DNA from: Sanguinoderma infundibulare | Lineage: Eukaryota; Basidiomycota; Agaricomycetes; Polyporales; Polyporaceae | DNA length: 64,000 bases | Assembly (NCBI GenBank): GCA_032821775.1 | Contig: JAVLRN010000002.1 | Location: 2,604,001-2,668,000 of the forward strand | Direction of reading: 5' to 3' | Shown here: positions 48,862 through 62,090 of the stretch, one piece after another | Position numbering within the stretch: the first letter of the stretch is position 1 | Layout of the letters: each line of letters begins with the position of its first letter | Translations under genes and position numbers: made by a program | The notes under the pieces: model-generated | The model's input: only the letters and a program-made list of their open reading frames with translations | Databases searched by the model: none | What the model was told of the DNA's origin: nothing

Positions 48862-49316
48862 TGCGTTGACCCGCATCGTCGTAGAAGGTCATGGCCATGT
48901 GCAGTACGAGCACGCGTTCGACCTCCCTCAGCTGACTGCAATCGAGCAATACACGAACACGAACGGTCGGGGCATCTACCTTCCATTCATGATCTATTCC
49001 CTCCGATTGGCCCATGTCTTGTCTGCCAAACTTTGTAGGACAGATGAACGCCCCGGCTTCGGGCTCCTGCTGAATTGACGGTCAATAAACATGTTGCCTT
49101 AGTGTTCCCTGTCCTCGCATGGACGTCCGCCCTTCAGCATGTGCTGAAGTGAATTGTGTCGATTGGTCGGAAGCTGACGAACGTGCCGTAGGAGTCGATG
49201 CCGGACGATGCAAAGCCCTCGCATGACCTTGACATGTTCTCTGCCTTCGCGGCTTCGGATGTGCCTTGGCCCCGGAACAAGCGAAACCGGAAGGCGCCAA
49301 GAGGTCTATGCATTTT

Positions 49317-49899
49317 GAGTCTTCCGGGCGAGCCTGCGCTATGGTTCATGCTACTGCCCTGCCCTGAACCCCTTCTCATCGGCCCTTTCAGAGTGGACTC
49401 GCTCAGGGTGGTGCGAGAACTCACCGTTGTTGGTATTGGGGACAAGATCCCGAACTAGATGCCGTAAGGTCCGAGTCCGTGGGGTCCGTCAGGCGCACGG
49501 CACGGTTGGGCCTGACCTCGCTACAGTGAACATGTCAGCAAAGACTGACGATTGTCCTACCAAAAGATCCCTATAGATTGCTCAGTGAGTCGACCAGATT
49601 GAGGTCCAGCCCGGCCCCTCACAGCAAGTCATGGAGAAGGTCCAAGTTTTTAGGCGCCTGTCGCTCTATTTGGACATTAACGTCCTGTGACAATGGCGGC
49701 ATTCAATCCGAGTCCCGCTGCACGAACCACCCCGACCCATTCGCGTGCCGCTCCGCATCGGTCGAGTCATTATCCCATGTCTGGGGCTGGTACAGCGTAT
49801 AGTAAGCTGCCCCATCGATATCTACGCTGACATGTACTAATTTCTTCCGTTTCTGCTGCATACCATGCACGTTACATTCAAGATCATTGAAACTAAAGA
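49317..49899. other. Spacer between duplicated blocks
   Basis: A minus-strand frame ending near 49703 holds protein-like text (VDIDGAAYYTLYQPQTWDND) without a family I can name. No complete gene is seen. Confidence 0.35.
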
Positions 49900-50099
49900 C
49901 GTTGGTACATGGCGAATACTGAATCCTAATGCCGACACATCCTCTGAACGTTCTGCACTCCAATGGCACAAAACGATGCTGCGGTACTTTCTGCTGTCAA
50001 GTTTGCCATTCGGCCGAATCGCACGTCAGTACCCTCTTCGTCTCCGGGATCAGTCCAGTCTCAATATGCGACTCACCATTTCGTCAAGACTTCATCTGC

Positions 50100-50682
50100 T
50101 CAGGATAACACCCTGATGGACGCCGTTCCGGGTGTGTAGCAGAAAAAGTTTTCGAGGACAGTCCCGCAAGTGGAAAGCTGGTTGCAGCTGTGCCCGCATC
50201 CATCACGATCGCAGAAAATGACGTTGTTCGTTGCGCTGAGGCATTGCGTGTCCGGTGCGCTAAGGCATACAGGCCCGCCGTTGTACACGGTGCATGGCCC
50301 TACGCAAGTGTCCCCGGAGCGGTTGCTGCAATAGGTGACCATGGTGTTCTGAGCGGACCGCGGGACGAGTGGGTTGATCGGCTCGCCGACGAAGGTGATC
50401 TCTGCATCGGTGTTCGCGATCCAGTGCATCATCTCCTCGTGCGATACGATTGCCGACGTTGGAACCTGTATCATGACAAGTTCAGAAGTTGCGGACATGA
50501 GTAAGTATACTGCGAGACATACCTTGTCCGCCACTGTTGTATCCTAAGGGTAGGTTGGTCAGCATACACGATCATGTGAGGGTTAGGATGCGACTTACAG
50601 CAGAGAGCGGTGTGGCCGTTGCAGGCCTCGCAAGAGCGAGTATGGCGATGGCGAGGGCAGGGTAGCTAAGCAAGTACTGCAT
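50100..50682 (-). CDS. Small cysteine-rich secreted protein, copy 2
   Basis: Exons 50682-50599, 50543-50523 (21 nt, DTTVADK) and 50465-50100 give 156 aa. The signal peptide is the same as copy 1 apart from one or two residues near its end. The first exon and promoter are nearly identical to copy 1, while the mature region differs at many positions (for example CSNRSGDTC against CSGRSGFDC). All ten Cys are kept. Unequal divergence of the secreted part and the signal peptide may mean selection on the mature protein or partial gene conversion of the 5' half. Confidence 0.8.
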
Positions 50683-50759
50683 GGTAGACTCGGGATAACG
50701 CGACAGTGAGCCGGTCAAGTCAAGGTGACTTACGGAGGTGAGAGCGCAGTCCTCGTCGG

Positions 50760-50766
50760 TTATATA
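50760..50766 (-). promoter_or_regulatory. TATA box, Cys-rich gene copy 2
   Basis: Reads TATATAA on the minus strand, 78-84 nt upstream of the ATG at 50682, as in copy 1. Confidence 0.5.
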
Positions 50767-51639
50767 TGCGTTGACCCGCATCGTCGTAGAAGGTCATGGC
50801 CATGTGCAGTACGAGCACGCGTTCGACCTCCCTCAGCTGACTGCAGTCTAGCAGTACACGAACACGAGCGGTCGGGGCATCTACCTTCCATTCATGATCT
50901 ATTCTCTCCGATTGGCCCATGTCTTGTCTGCCAAACTTTGTAGGTCATTTTCGGGACCACATGCACGCAACGGGCAAGCCAAGCAGCGCTCCGCGGTGTC
51001 AAAATAGCCCAGAATGTTGATATCTCGACATCGCGACTACAGATGAACTCTAATTGTGCCCAAGGAGGTAAAACTGTTCCAGCTTGGGGCTCCTTCCGAA
51101 ATGACGGTCAATAAACATGTTGCCTCCGCGTTCCCTGTCCTCGCATGGACGTCCGTCCTTCAGCATGTGAGGAAGTGACTGGTGACGATTGGTCGGAAGC
51201 TGACGAACGTGCTGTAGGAGTCGATGCCGAGTGATACCAAGGTCGGACCACTCACTCACATGAGCTTGACATCTTCGCTGCATTGGGGGCTTCGGATGAG
51301 TCTCGGCCGTGTAGCAAGAGAAATCGGAGGGCGTCCTAAGGTCCTTGCATTTATATTCTTCATAATCCACCCGCTGCAGCACAATGTCGTAACGCCTCCG
51401 GGTTTCGGTACTTCTGGTCTAACTAAGGCTGGTTTAACAGTTGGGAAAGCCAATATTAATCTTTCAGGCAAACCTGCGCCGCGTCAAGCCAGCCAGTCCT
51501 GATGAACGAGATTTGGTACTTGTAGACGAGCGGAATCAAGGCGGCAGCTTGTGGGCAGTCATGTTACTTGAGGACGTCCGAGTTGCTGCTCGTAACGACC
51601 TAGTTGTTGTACTTGGATGTATGAATTGCGTGGTCAGCC

Positions 51640-51795
51640 AGAGCCGGTGCCCCAGAGCCCTTGAGATCGCTTCTAGGGAATCGGAAAAGCAAACCACACA
51701 ATAGCCGTCGTACACCTCCTCGGCATAGCTTGTGGCGAATATGTCTTCGAACACCGGGTACTGCGCGGCCAAGGATCCCTGTACAACCCTGAACG
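51640..51795 (-). pseudogene. BTB/POZ fragment
   Basis: The minus strand reads FRVVQGSLAAQYPVFEDIFA, then EEVYDGYCVVCFSDSLEAIS. This is the middle of a BTB domain (the 62.1-kb copy reads YKGLLSAHSTVFADMF, then DEIYDGCPVVRLSDSP). The flanks do not continue the domain, and no start is present. Confidence 0.6.
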
Positions 51796-52065
51796 GGAGA
51801 CAAGGACGTTCCTGTTCCCCTACCAGGGCAATGCCGAAGAGCGCCACTTGGGCGTGGTTAAATGGAGTAAGGCCTGCCCGAGCGCATTTCTGAACGTCCG
51901 GGGCATCATCCGAAGACATACAGTTGGTGTGGGGAGGGTAGCGATATAGATGCCCGGACAAGAGGCATACTTTACGGGAGGCGGAGACATAGGCCTGATC
52001 ATCCTAGATTCCTTATTCATGCAAATGAAACACACGGAACATGTCTACTCCTCCGTAGTCAGCCC

Positions 52066-52728
52066 TCAGCCATAAAACACCATCTTCGCTGCCAGACTAA
52101 ACCAGGTGTTGGAGCCGGCCGGCTGTTGGCGGTCGTCAGATCCGCTCTTTCCACGGCAGAGGGGTATTTGAACCAAAAAAAAACAGAACGATGCGCACCG
52201 GGCAGTTCCCAAAGTTCTCCACGACGATCAAGTACAGCAACTCGTGGGTCCCTATGCTCGGCAGTGACGCGGGCGCCGACAATTTCGCGGGAGACGGGGG
52301 AGGCGCGTTGCTGGCCGCACGTTGGAGCCCTGCGTCCATGCACACGTCAATGAGGCTAGTTCACATGCCAGCAGGGATCGCGGTCCCGACGCAACCCACT
52401 CACCCCAGTTAATCACGGTAAACTTCCCGAAGTCGTGGATGTAGGTGCCGTCCGCGAGGCGGCCGTCGGACGTCACGTCTGAGCTGTCCGCGGGCTTCAG
52501 GCCGAGGTAGACGGCGATGGTGATCCCATCGCTGTGGCACGGGTTCGTGCTTTGGTAGGAGAAGGGGAATTCCGCGCCTGGTACAATTGTAGCTCCCTGG
52601 ACGGGTGAGGTGATGGTGCCGTGCGCGGACCACATCACAACTTCGCGCTTGTCGATGCCGGCAGCGCGTGAGAACGCGAGGATAGACAGTAGGCTGGCGA
52701 TGAAGACCGTGGGCGTGAACAGGCGCAT
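52066..52728 (-). CDS. Small secreted protein, paralogue of the 46.5-kb gene
   Basis: Exons 52728-52404, 52329-52199 and 52122-52066 give 170 aa in phase. The signal peptide is MRLFTPTVFIASLLSILAFS. Intron positions and the order of motifs match the 46.5-kb gene: ATIVPGAEFPFSYQSTNPC, TIAVYLG, GKFTVINWG, LIVVENFGNCP and a C-terminal NTWFSLA ending in FYG. The two are clearly homologous but much diverged, so the duplication is older than that of the Cys-rich pair. Function unknown; extracellular. Confidence 0.78.
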
Positions 52729-53716
52729 GGTGGAGGAACGGGTGGCGGGGTCGGCGGTAGGTTGTGGGGGAGGTTGGTGGGTTGCGGCCGGGCATCCACG
52801 ACGCTCCACCTGAACACTTTTAACCGATCGCGGATTGGGATGACAGTGGGCTGGCGATCTCAACCATCGGTTCCGAATTGGCGCGGCGTACAGTCGGTTC
52901 TGTGCCGAATAGACGGAGGTGTGACAAGCATAGACTAGTGTTCCCCCGTAGACAGTTGTCCTAAAGCGAACGATCATTTTCGGTTTCCTGGGAGATGTGG
53001 GTGTCAGCTCTATTGCGTAGATAGAAATGCAGACTTCTTTCGAGAAGGATGAACTCTCGTAAGAAACGAACTGGAAAGAAGATGGAGGACTTACCGCCGT
53101 ACACACCCTTCACCGCCCCGGCGTTGTGGAGATGACGTACCTGGCATAATCGTCAATCTCCGGCGGCGTCCCAACACATCACCGGCAACGCCTCCAAATG
53201 CTTCACCTCCAAACTCGGACAAACAGGCTTCCGATCCTACGTTAGCCCAGACCTCGTGATAAATTGTGAACGGCAATTTGGATCCGACATGTAGGGACTA
53301 TCACGGTTCAGATGATGGTGGATGAGCAAAGACCAAAGTAGGCACGCTGGAGGTGGCCAGGTCGATTCGAAGCTCCGGTGATCTGTGGAGCATTCCACTC
53401 AACACGCTCCGACTCGGAAGCGATTTAGAGACGACCCCTGCAAAAGGCTCACCCGAATTGAATACTGCAAAAGAACAAATGGGCAGGCACGCCGTGGATG
53501 GTTTGAATATTAACGGCGTCTGGGCACCTAGTAGGCAGAACACTCAGCACATCGAGCTCGCACATCATCTAGCTGAACGATCCCCCAAGTCAAATGCGAC
53601 CAGGAGACGGCGGTTCGGGCTCGAATCTCGAGCGGCAGTAGTGACACATCACTATTGGAGGCGGACGTCACATACTGCCCGACGCCCACAACCTTCGGTC
53701 TCGTCAACGGCGCGGC
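52729..53716. other. Intergenic stretch, end of the secreted-protein island
   Basis: About 1 kb between the secreted-protein promoter (a TTAAAAG box near 52814-52820, minus strand) and the stop codon of FMT1. No gene seen. Confidence 0.5.
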
Positions 53717-55287
53717 CTAGTGTACCCCAATCGCGGAGTCGAATGGGATGAAGTGCACCGGGCCCTCAAAGCCCCCGGTCAGCCGCATCTCGGGCTTCAC
53801 GCCGTTCCACCACTCCTTTGCCTTCAGCAGTTGGCGGTCTTGCTGTCGGACCTATGAACCAGTCCGTCAACGGGGAGTACGGACACCGTAGCGGCTGACA
53901 AAACGCACCTGTGGGACGCTCAAGTACGTGTTATCGGCACAGCGGACGATTAGTGAGCGGCTCAGGGGATGGAACGTCGCAGCGCCTTCCACAGGCAGAT
54001 GACTTTGGATGTCCGGGTAAGTCTCGGTAAGTGCGCTTGGGTCGTGCAGCTGGAGCGTCCGGCCAATCTTCAGCATCGTCGTCATCGGTTTCTGCGACCC
54101 AATCCATCAGTTTTGCGGTAGGGGAATGGAGACGATCGCCCCAGAAATGGTAAACAAACTTGATGGGAAATAGCACGGTGGGTCTGGACGATACAAGAGG
54201 CTGTCATTTTCCGGAAATCGATCACTGAGTGCTCTGCGGTTATCAGAGGCGCACGAGGCGCCTTGGAGTCTTCGGGTTGTGGTGCCCGGGTATCCTACAG
54301 AAGGTTGCGGAGAGATGAGCAACCGTCAAAGTTGGGACTTGCTCGTGTCCGTGCCTTTCCAGCCAACATGTCCCTCAAAACGGAGACAAGCAATCGACCG
54401 CCTGTTCTTGCGAGCGAGTCGCGTAGTGGTGGGAAGCTGGATGCTTCTGGTACTTGCTGTTCAAATGACCGTCAACACCATCAACTTGAACGACGGTCGT
54501 AGGATGAGGTCGACAGACCATCTTTTCGGAGGCCCAGATAGCACCCGAGTCAATGCCCTTCTTGCGCTCCGTCATCTCGATGACGCATACACCAGTCTCC
54601 CGCTGGCCGTCGATGAGTGCGTGCTGTATTGGTGCAGCACCGCGGTAAGAAGGCAGGAGCGAAGGATGCACATTCAGTCTTCGCGTCGGAAGGAAAAGGT
54701 TCAGCAGGGAGTTTGGCAGAATTCGTCCAAAGGAGGCAGTAACGAGCAGGCGGTTTGGAGAAGGCACAAGCTCTGAGCCATTGGCTAAGTCCGCTTTGAA
54801 AGGAAGGGGGGCCTAGCGCGTGTTGGCTCGTAAGGTGGGAGATGTGAAAACAGGCTGGATCGCACCTTCCATATCCTAAATCCCGACCTCTCAGGGGGGA
54901 TGGTATGAACATGAAGCCGTGCATCTTCAGCAAGCAGCTTGAGCGGTGCTTATGGATGGCGCATTAGCAATTGGACGTCCTGAGGCCTTCAGATTAAGTA
55001 CCAACATATGGATAACTTGGAACCTCGTCTGCCAACCTTGGCATCGGGTTGCGTAACGATTTGAATGTCCTGCCAAACATCTGAGTGTTTTAATGATACG
55101 AAACAGGAAGTTACAGATCAAGACACATACCTTTTGCCTCGAGTAGTTGTTGCAAAACGAGGCAAGAAAACTCGTCACGTCCGAAAAACAATACCTTAAA
55201 AGGGTCCGGCATTGTGGAATATAAACGACTGCATCTGCGCCAGCACGATGACGGACGACGCCAACAACGAACGAGCGAGAGCGACAT
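53717..55287 (-). CDS. FMT1: Mitochondrial methionyl-tRNA formyltransferase
   Basis: Eight exons: 55287-55131, 55080-55006, 54948-54866, 54770-54519, 54456-54355, 54294-54160, 54091-53909, 53851-53717; 373 aa, all phases kept. It transfers formyl from 10-formyl-THF to initiator Met-tRNA for mitochondrial translation. The first ~25 residues are Arg/Ser-rich (SLVRCWRRPSSCWRRCSRLY), a mitochondrial presequence; I chose the ATG at 55287 over the one at 55212 to include it. Core motifs: VLFFGRDEFSC, TQPDAKVGRRGSKLSISPLK, LLVTASFGRILP, and the formyltransferase signature RLNVHPSLLPSYRGAAPIQ. Two introns are unusual: a GTTGGT donor after exon 2 and an apparent GC-AG intron after exon 5. The C-terminal tRNA-binding region ends FIPFDSAIGVH. 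Confidence 0.93.
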
Positions 55288-55733
55288 TTACACTCTAGCC
55301 TTCCGGTTCGTGGTCGCTGGCAGAGGGCTGAGGGCAGATGATGACGTCGACCGGACTGTGACAGCGCTAGTCTCGTTGTGTTGCGCGTTAAGCCCCACGT
55401 GGCGTTCGCCAAGGTCTCCTTTGTGTTCACAATCCGGCTCTCCCCAAATTGTCTTCGCTCAAGTTAGGATTCAACTGCAAGCTTCCACTGGTGGTAGTGT
55501 ATGAAATGGCTGGTCCAGTGGACAAGCTGAGTCTGGAGAGCGACTGCGGATGCTCAACATAAGCGCCGCCGGGGCGGTCGGGGCCGAATAACACATGGGA
55601 CATCGAGCTCTGGTGACCCAGCCTGGAACTTGAAGGCGGTTGCAACCTCGTCAACCAGCCGGCGCACTCGTCTTTTCCTTCGAATACCACTTCCGCCCCC
55701 GCATACCCTCCTAGACGATACTAGCTTACCTCA
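55288..55733. promoter_or_regulatory. Divergent promoter region, FMT1 / NMO
   Basis: 446 nt between opposed start codons must carry both promoters. No strong TATA box is seen. Inferred from gene order. Confidence 0.45.
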
Positions 55734-57768
<2,035 letters not shown>

Positions 57769-58933
57769 CCGGTGGTGTGACACGGGTGTCCTTTGTGGGT
57801 TCCTTATTGGGCAAGGTTAGCCTTGCCCGGGTGTGTCTGTGGCGTGGCGAACACGAGCCGCAGGGGAGGTTTCTTCCGGATGATCTGCATACCCATCTGA
57901 CTACATATCCGGATACGATAGAAAGCCCGATAGAGGACGCGTTGTAGGAGTCAATTTGGCCGAGTTTGCGCCTGTGTCCCTCTCGAGCATCGACGAGCAC
58001 CATGCTGCCTCATGGCGTGATGTGCGAGTTGCCGTTCCGGTGCGTGTCCAGATTCGGTGGACAATAGTTTTCACCAGTCATCCTGGGGAGCCTTAGCCCG
58101 GTCCGCAGTCTTGTCTCCCTGTCCGATGATACATTTGATGACGTTACGTCGTCCACCGGTCTGCTCGAGATGTCACCGAAGAAGGGCTATGTCTTGTAAG
58201 CTGTGGGCATGTGGCTCAGCATGCATCATGTCTTCCCGCAAATCCCAGGTGGTTCCACGTTTCGATGGTGCACGTCGAAGGTCGGAGATGGACAGAAAGG
58301 GGGAACAAAAGCGTTTCCCACGCGACGACGGTTCCGTCCAACAATGCGCATCGATTATCATCTCTCCAATCTCGATGAGACATGAGAGCGTTCGTACTCG
58401 TACGTGATACTACAGTACAGTGACTTGCAACGTGCCCCTCCCGCGCACGCACAACACAGCGTGTGCGCCGTGCGTGCGTGCGCGCAGGGGATGGTTTCCA
58501 TCTAACCAGCGATACAGTCCTCGGCGCGGCCCCTTCCCGCGCGGGCGGCGTAGTAGTTGTACAGTATAAGGATACAAGCCATAGCACCCGTGGATGTGTG
58601 AATGAAACAACAAACAACGTGCAATCGTATGAACAGAAGAAATAAAAACAGGTAACAAAGGGGGGGTTAAAGAAGGAAGGTGGGGAGAGATGACGGCGCG
58701 GAGAGCAAGAGCAATCGATACAGCGGGTGGTATGTTAGGAAGACAGTTGGGGGGTATGCTGCGAGCGTCCATGCTGGTCGTCTATCGGGCGGAGGAGGAG
58801 GCGTGCGAGGTCGTGACCGATGTCCGAGCGGGATCCGGGGACCATGGGCGTGGTGACCGGGTGGAGGGATAGTATGTATGTGCAACGGAGGGTCGGGTCG
58901 TGGGGATGGGTGTCGGAGGCCAAACAAGCGCAC
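57769..58933. other. Intergenic stretch between convergent genes
   Basis: About 1.2 kb between the NMO stop and the stop of the minus-strand hypothetical gene. No supported gene. A 3' UTR is likely at each end. Confidence 0.45.
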
Positions 58934-59564
58934 TCACGCAGACATCTCCGCGTCCGAGAGGTCTGGATCTGACGTCGTCGAGTCGCGGGGGCGGGAGAAT
59001 GAGGAGGTAGAGATGGTGGGTGTCGCATTGGAGTTCGGGTTCGCAGGGCCCTGTGGGCTGCGCGGGACGAAGCGGTACGGGTGCACGGCCGCCCTCAGCC
59101 GCGCGCGGTTCTGGGGCGCACGGAGCTGGTGCGCGAGGGGGCCGACGATGAGGTACGCCTTGCCGCCCTTGTGCTGCTTGAGCTTCTCCGGGATCGGCTT
59201 GTTGTTCTCGTCGACGGCGTCGGCCGGGAGGGGCAGGACGAGCATCGCGTCCGCATCCTCGTACTTGTCCGAGAGCACGACGCGGTACTTGTCCACCGGC
59301 AGGTACGGATGGTGACGGCGCACGGTGCGGGTGATGGATGGGCGGCGTGCGGGCCAAGCCTCTGTGGGGGAGGCGGCGCGCGAGGACGACGTGCATGAGG
59401 AGGTCGTGGAGGAGACAGAGGATTGGCGTGCGCGGGGCCAGCTCTGGTTAAAGTCTAGCGGGAGCGGCGGCTGCGATAGCATTGTCAGGCTTCTCTCATC
59501 GTCGAAGAAGTTAAGAGGGTAGGCATACCAACAGGTCGTTAGTGTTGGTGTTCGTAAATTGCAT
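58934..59564 (-). CDS. Hypothetical protein, function unknown
   Basis: I do not recognise the family. A long exon (59494-58934) can be joined in phase to a short first exon (59564-59529, MQFTNTNDLL) by a 35-nt intron, giving 198 aa. Without it, translation may begin at the ATG at 59482 (182 aa). The N-terminal third is Ser/Arg-rich. The centre looks folded (YLPVDKYRVVLSDKYEDADA, then MLVLPLPADAVDENNKP and KGGKAYLIVGPLAHQL). The tail is Ser/Thr-rich and acidic. Coding bias and the length of the open frame support a real gene. It is transcribed divergently from RPC19. Confidence 0.65.
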
Positions 59565-60398
59565 GGCGGGGACGTTAAGGTTTGTTCTGCGGGCGCGGAT
59601 GTCGGGGAGGCAAAGGGAGCTCAAGGGCGGAAGCGTGGGGCGAGAAGCGGCGTGTGCGGGAGAGGGAATTTGAACTGACGAGCAGGCCATATTTATTGTC
59701 CGGAGGCAATTGCTGTGGGCTGTTGGAGGCGCGTAGAGTGGAGGTGGCGTCTGAGATAGGGAATGATATGATGTGAAACAAGAGAAGGGTCCACCGGGGT
59801 ACCGATCGGAAGGCTCTGCCTTATTAAATGTCTGGAGATTGGGTATATGAAGTGTGGGCAGAGGAGTGCAAGAAAGGAAACTTGAAGGGATGTAGGGACA
59901 CGGGGTTCATAGCACCGCAGTTCAAGGACCTTTATAGTATGGAGCGCCTCTGTAGGGTGGATACGCCTCGGACATTGTCGTCCACGAGCACAAGTCCGTC
60001 AATAGGTGAATAAGAGTGCACCGTACGGGCTTTCCCCTTTGTCTTCACCTGCAGAACACCGTCAAGCCTGGCTCTTGACGAACAATTGAACGCACTCACG
60101 CCCTGTTTGCCATTGTTTGCTCTTCGCGTCACCTCGCCTGGCAGCAAGAAGTGGACACACACAAAAGACGCTGCCTAGATTCCCTTATGTTGCGAAACAC
60201 CCCAGACAGTGATGCCGCGAGCACAAGAGTGTGTCGACATGAGTCAGTGTGTCTGAAAATGGGGGCGAGGTTGAGCAGGGTGCCGGTGCAGCAGTGGGCG
60301 CCAAACCCAGTCATTGATGGGCGTCTCGCGTGTGCATGTGGCCACGATGGTTTCAGCGCCTGGCGCAGGCGAGCTTTTTGTCCTGTTCCCGACTCCGA
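59565..60398. other. Divergent promoter region upstream of RPC19
   Basis: About 0.8 kb between the hypothetical gene and RPC19 start codons. No coding signal. Contains both promoters by position. Confidence 0.45.
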
Positions 60399-61414
60399 AT
60401 GGCGGACGAGACACCCAAACTCCAGATTGTGCGTCCTCCATTATCGACAGCAATCGTCATCGAACACGTTCTGACTTGAGTGATGTCCAGCTACCGGGTG
60501 CAACGCCAGACTTGTCTGCGGCAACATACCAGATCCATGACGAGTCCCATACCATTGGGAACGCGCTCAGATGGATGCTCATGAAGAAGTACGTCCCAGC
60601 ATATTGTCCCATGAGGAGGTCATATGCATTGACAGGGCGGGCCAATTGTCTCATCTTAGCCCCAAGGTGGAATTCTGCGGATACAGGTACGTCCTTCCTT
60701 CCCAACTTCCTCCATTCCATATCTGGGCCAAGCGAGCCTTCCCTCGGAACCCCCCTCGCGACAAGCACTTTTGTTCCCGCCGTTTGCACCCTGCTTCGTC
60801 TTCATGGTTCGGAGCGATCGTGGGGAGCTCAATCTCGGCTTTTTGTCCGTGTATGCCCGGGCTTCGGCAAGCCCGACTTGCAATTGTCCGGCCCTGGCGC
60901 CAACGCGTTCATTATGCCATGATGACCTCTTCGACCCACGACGTCTGCTAGCCCTCCACACTTATTCTTCGCCGTTTCGAATGCTTCCCGACTGATATTG
61001 ACGAGCCCTTCACAGCGCTCCGCATCCGTCCGAGAACCATATCAACATGCGTATCCAGATGTATGGTGAGTCACATCCGCCTCCTCTTCACGACGAGAAA
61101 TTCCGAAAGTCATTGTGCGGAATACGTGCAGGACAGCTTTGGAGAACCTCTGGTTATTAGCTCACCGCGATTTCCCTGAGGAGCTGTGGGATGGGAAAGA
61201 CGTTCTAGTCATATTCTGCATCGGATACGGCATCTCTCCTGTGAATGCTGTCTTGTCGACTCAGGCTGACCTATGTGTTGCAGATGGCTTGTCCTCGCTA
61301 ACGGCCCTTTTGCAAGCTTTGAAAGACCTCGATGACCTCTGCGTGACGGTCGCCGAGGCCTACGCACATAGCCTGAAAAACGACAAGTACGAACGGTGGG
61401 ACGAAAAGAGCTGA
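60399..61414 (+). CDS. RPC19: RNA polymerase I/III shared subunit AC19
   Basis: Five exons, 60399-60428, 60491-60588, 60660-60686, 61016-61065 and 61284-61414, give 111 aa in phase. The protein reads MADETPKLQI, then LPGATPDLSAATYQ, the diagnostic DESHTIGNALRWMLMKN, PKVEFCGYSAPHPSENHINM and a C-terminal helix DGLSSLTALLQALKDLDDL. AC19 pairs with AC40 as the alpha-like dimer that starts assembly of RNA polymerases I and III in the nucleus. Introns 3 (329 nt) and 4 (218 nt) are long for this genome, and exon 3 is only 27 nt. Confidence 0.92.
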
Positions 61415-62090
61415 ACGATACTGGGGACACGGTGTGATATTTACCATGTATTGCTCACTGTATCGTTATTGCTTTAGAACCTCTCGTACATCATTGCTAT
61501 GCGTTTTGTCCAGGTGTCTACCGTACGACCAGAGCCCGAGCCAGCGGACGCTTGCGCTAGGTGACGATTGTCGTCTAAGATTTCGCCCAAGTCCGATCGT
61601 GCTTCCGGTCTAGGACTTCCATATTTGGCCATCCCCCCTTCCAGCAAGGTCGTTTATAGTCTGCCTAGGGGAGACAAGTTTCCACTCAACCCACTTCTCA
61701 AACTGCTACATCCACATTGGGGTTGACTGACTTGTTATTGAGTTCGAGATTGTTCTTGCACTCAAAAGGACAGATTTCAAGCGTACGCCACTAGTTGGCT
61801 CTTCGCAGTGTAACTCCGCGCCCCGGCACGAAATGTCTTAACATTCTATCCCCGACAGGTATCGACATTTTCTCAGCTTTCCCTTAAAGACCAAGGTGTT
61901 GTATAGTTTATACGTCGCCTCCGCTGTGAGAAGACGGCCTTTCCCGAGAAGACATCCTTCAGCTCTCGCGGGAAGCAGACCTGGTGGCCGGCAATTTGCG
62001 AAGGAAACGCTATCTGCCGCGTCTTGATCACCACCATCTACGACCCTTGCGTCTTCGATCTTCACATCCAAGACCCCACAACACGCCTAG
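61415..62090. other. Intergenic stretch, no gene seen
   Basis: About 0.7 kb between RPC19 and the BTB pseudogene. No ATG that could serve the downstream BTB frame was found here. Confidence 0.5.

Larger units (their letters stand above)
47985..49316. repeat. Tandem segmental duplication, copy 1
   Basis: This block is similar to 49900-51345. It includes the whole Cys-rich gene at 48.2-48.8 kb, its promoter and downstream flank. The region from about 48600 to 49020 is almost identical to about 50510-50940. The edges are more diverged. After about 49020 copy 1 lacks roughly 120 nt that copy 2 has. Confidence 0.85.
49900..51345. repeat. Tandem segmental duplication, copy 2
   Basis: Counterpart of 47985-49316, in the same orientation and about 1.9 kb away. 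It has an extra ~120 nt at about 50944-51065 not found in copy 1, after which similarity resumes (the shared GACGGTCAATAAACATGTTG string) and then decays. Confidence 0.85.

Noticed and set aside
48193..50682. Hydrophobin identity for the Cys-rich pair
   Set aside because: There are ten cysteines without the paired CC spacing of hydrophobins.
61115..61283. Upstream coding extension of the last RPC19 exon
   Set aside because: It reads through an intron; the spliced form reproduces the conserved AC19 sequence exactly.
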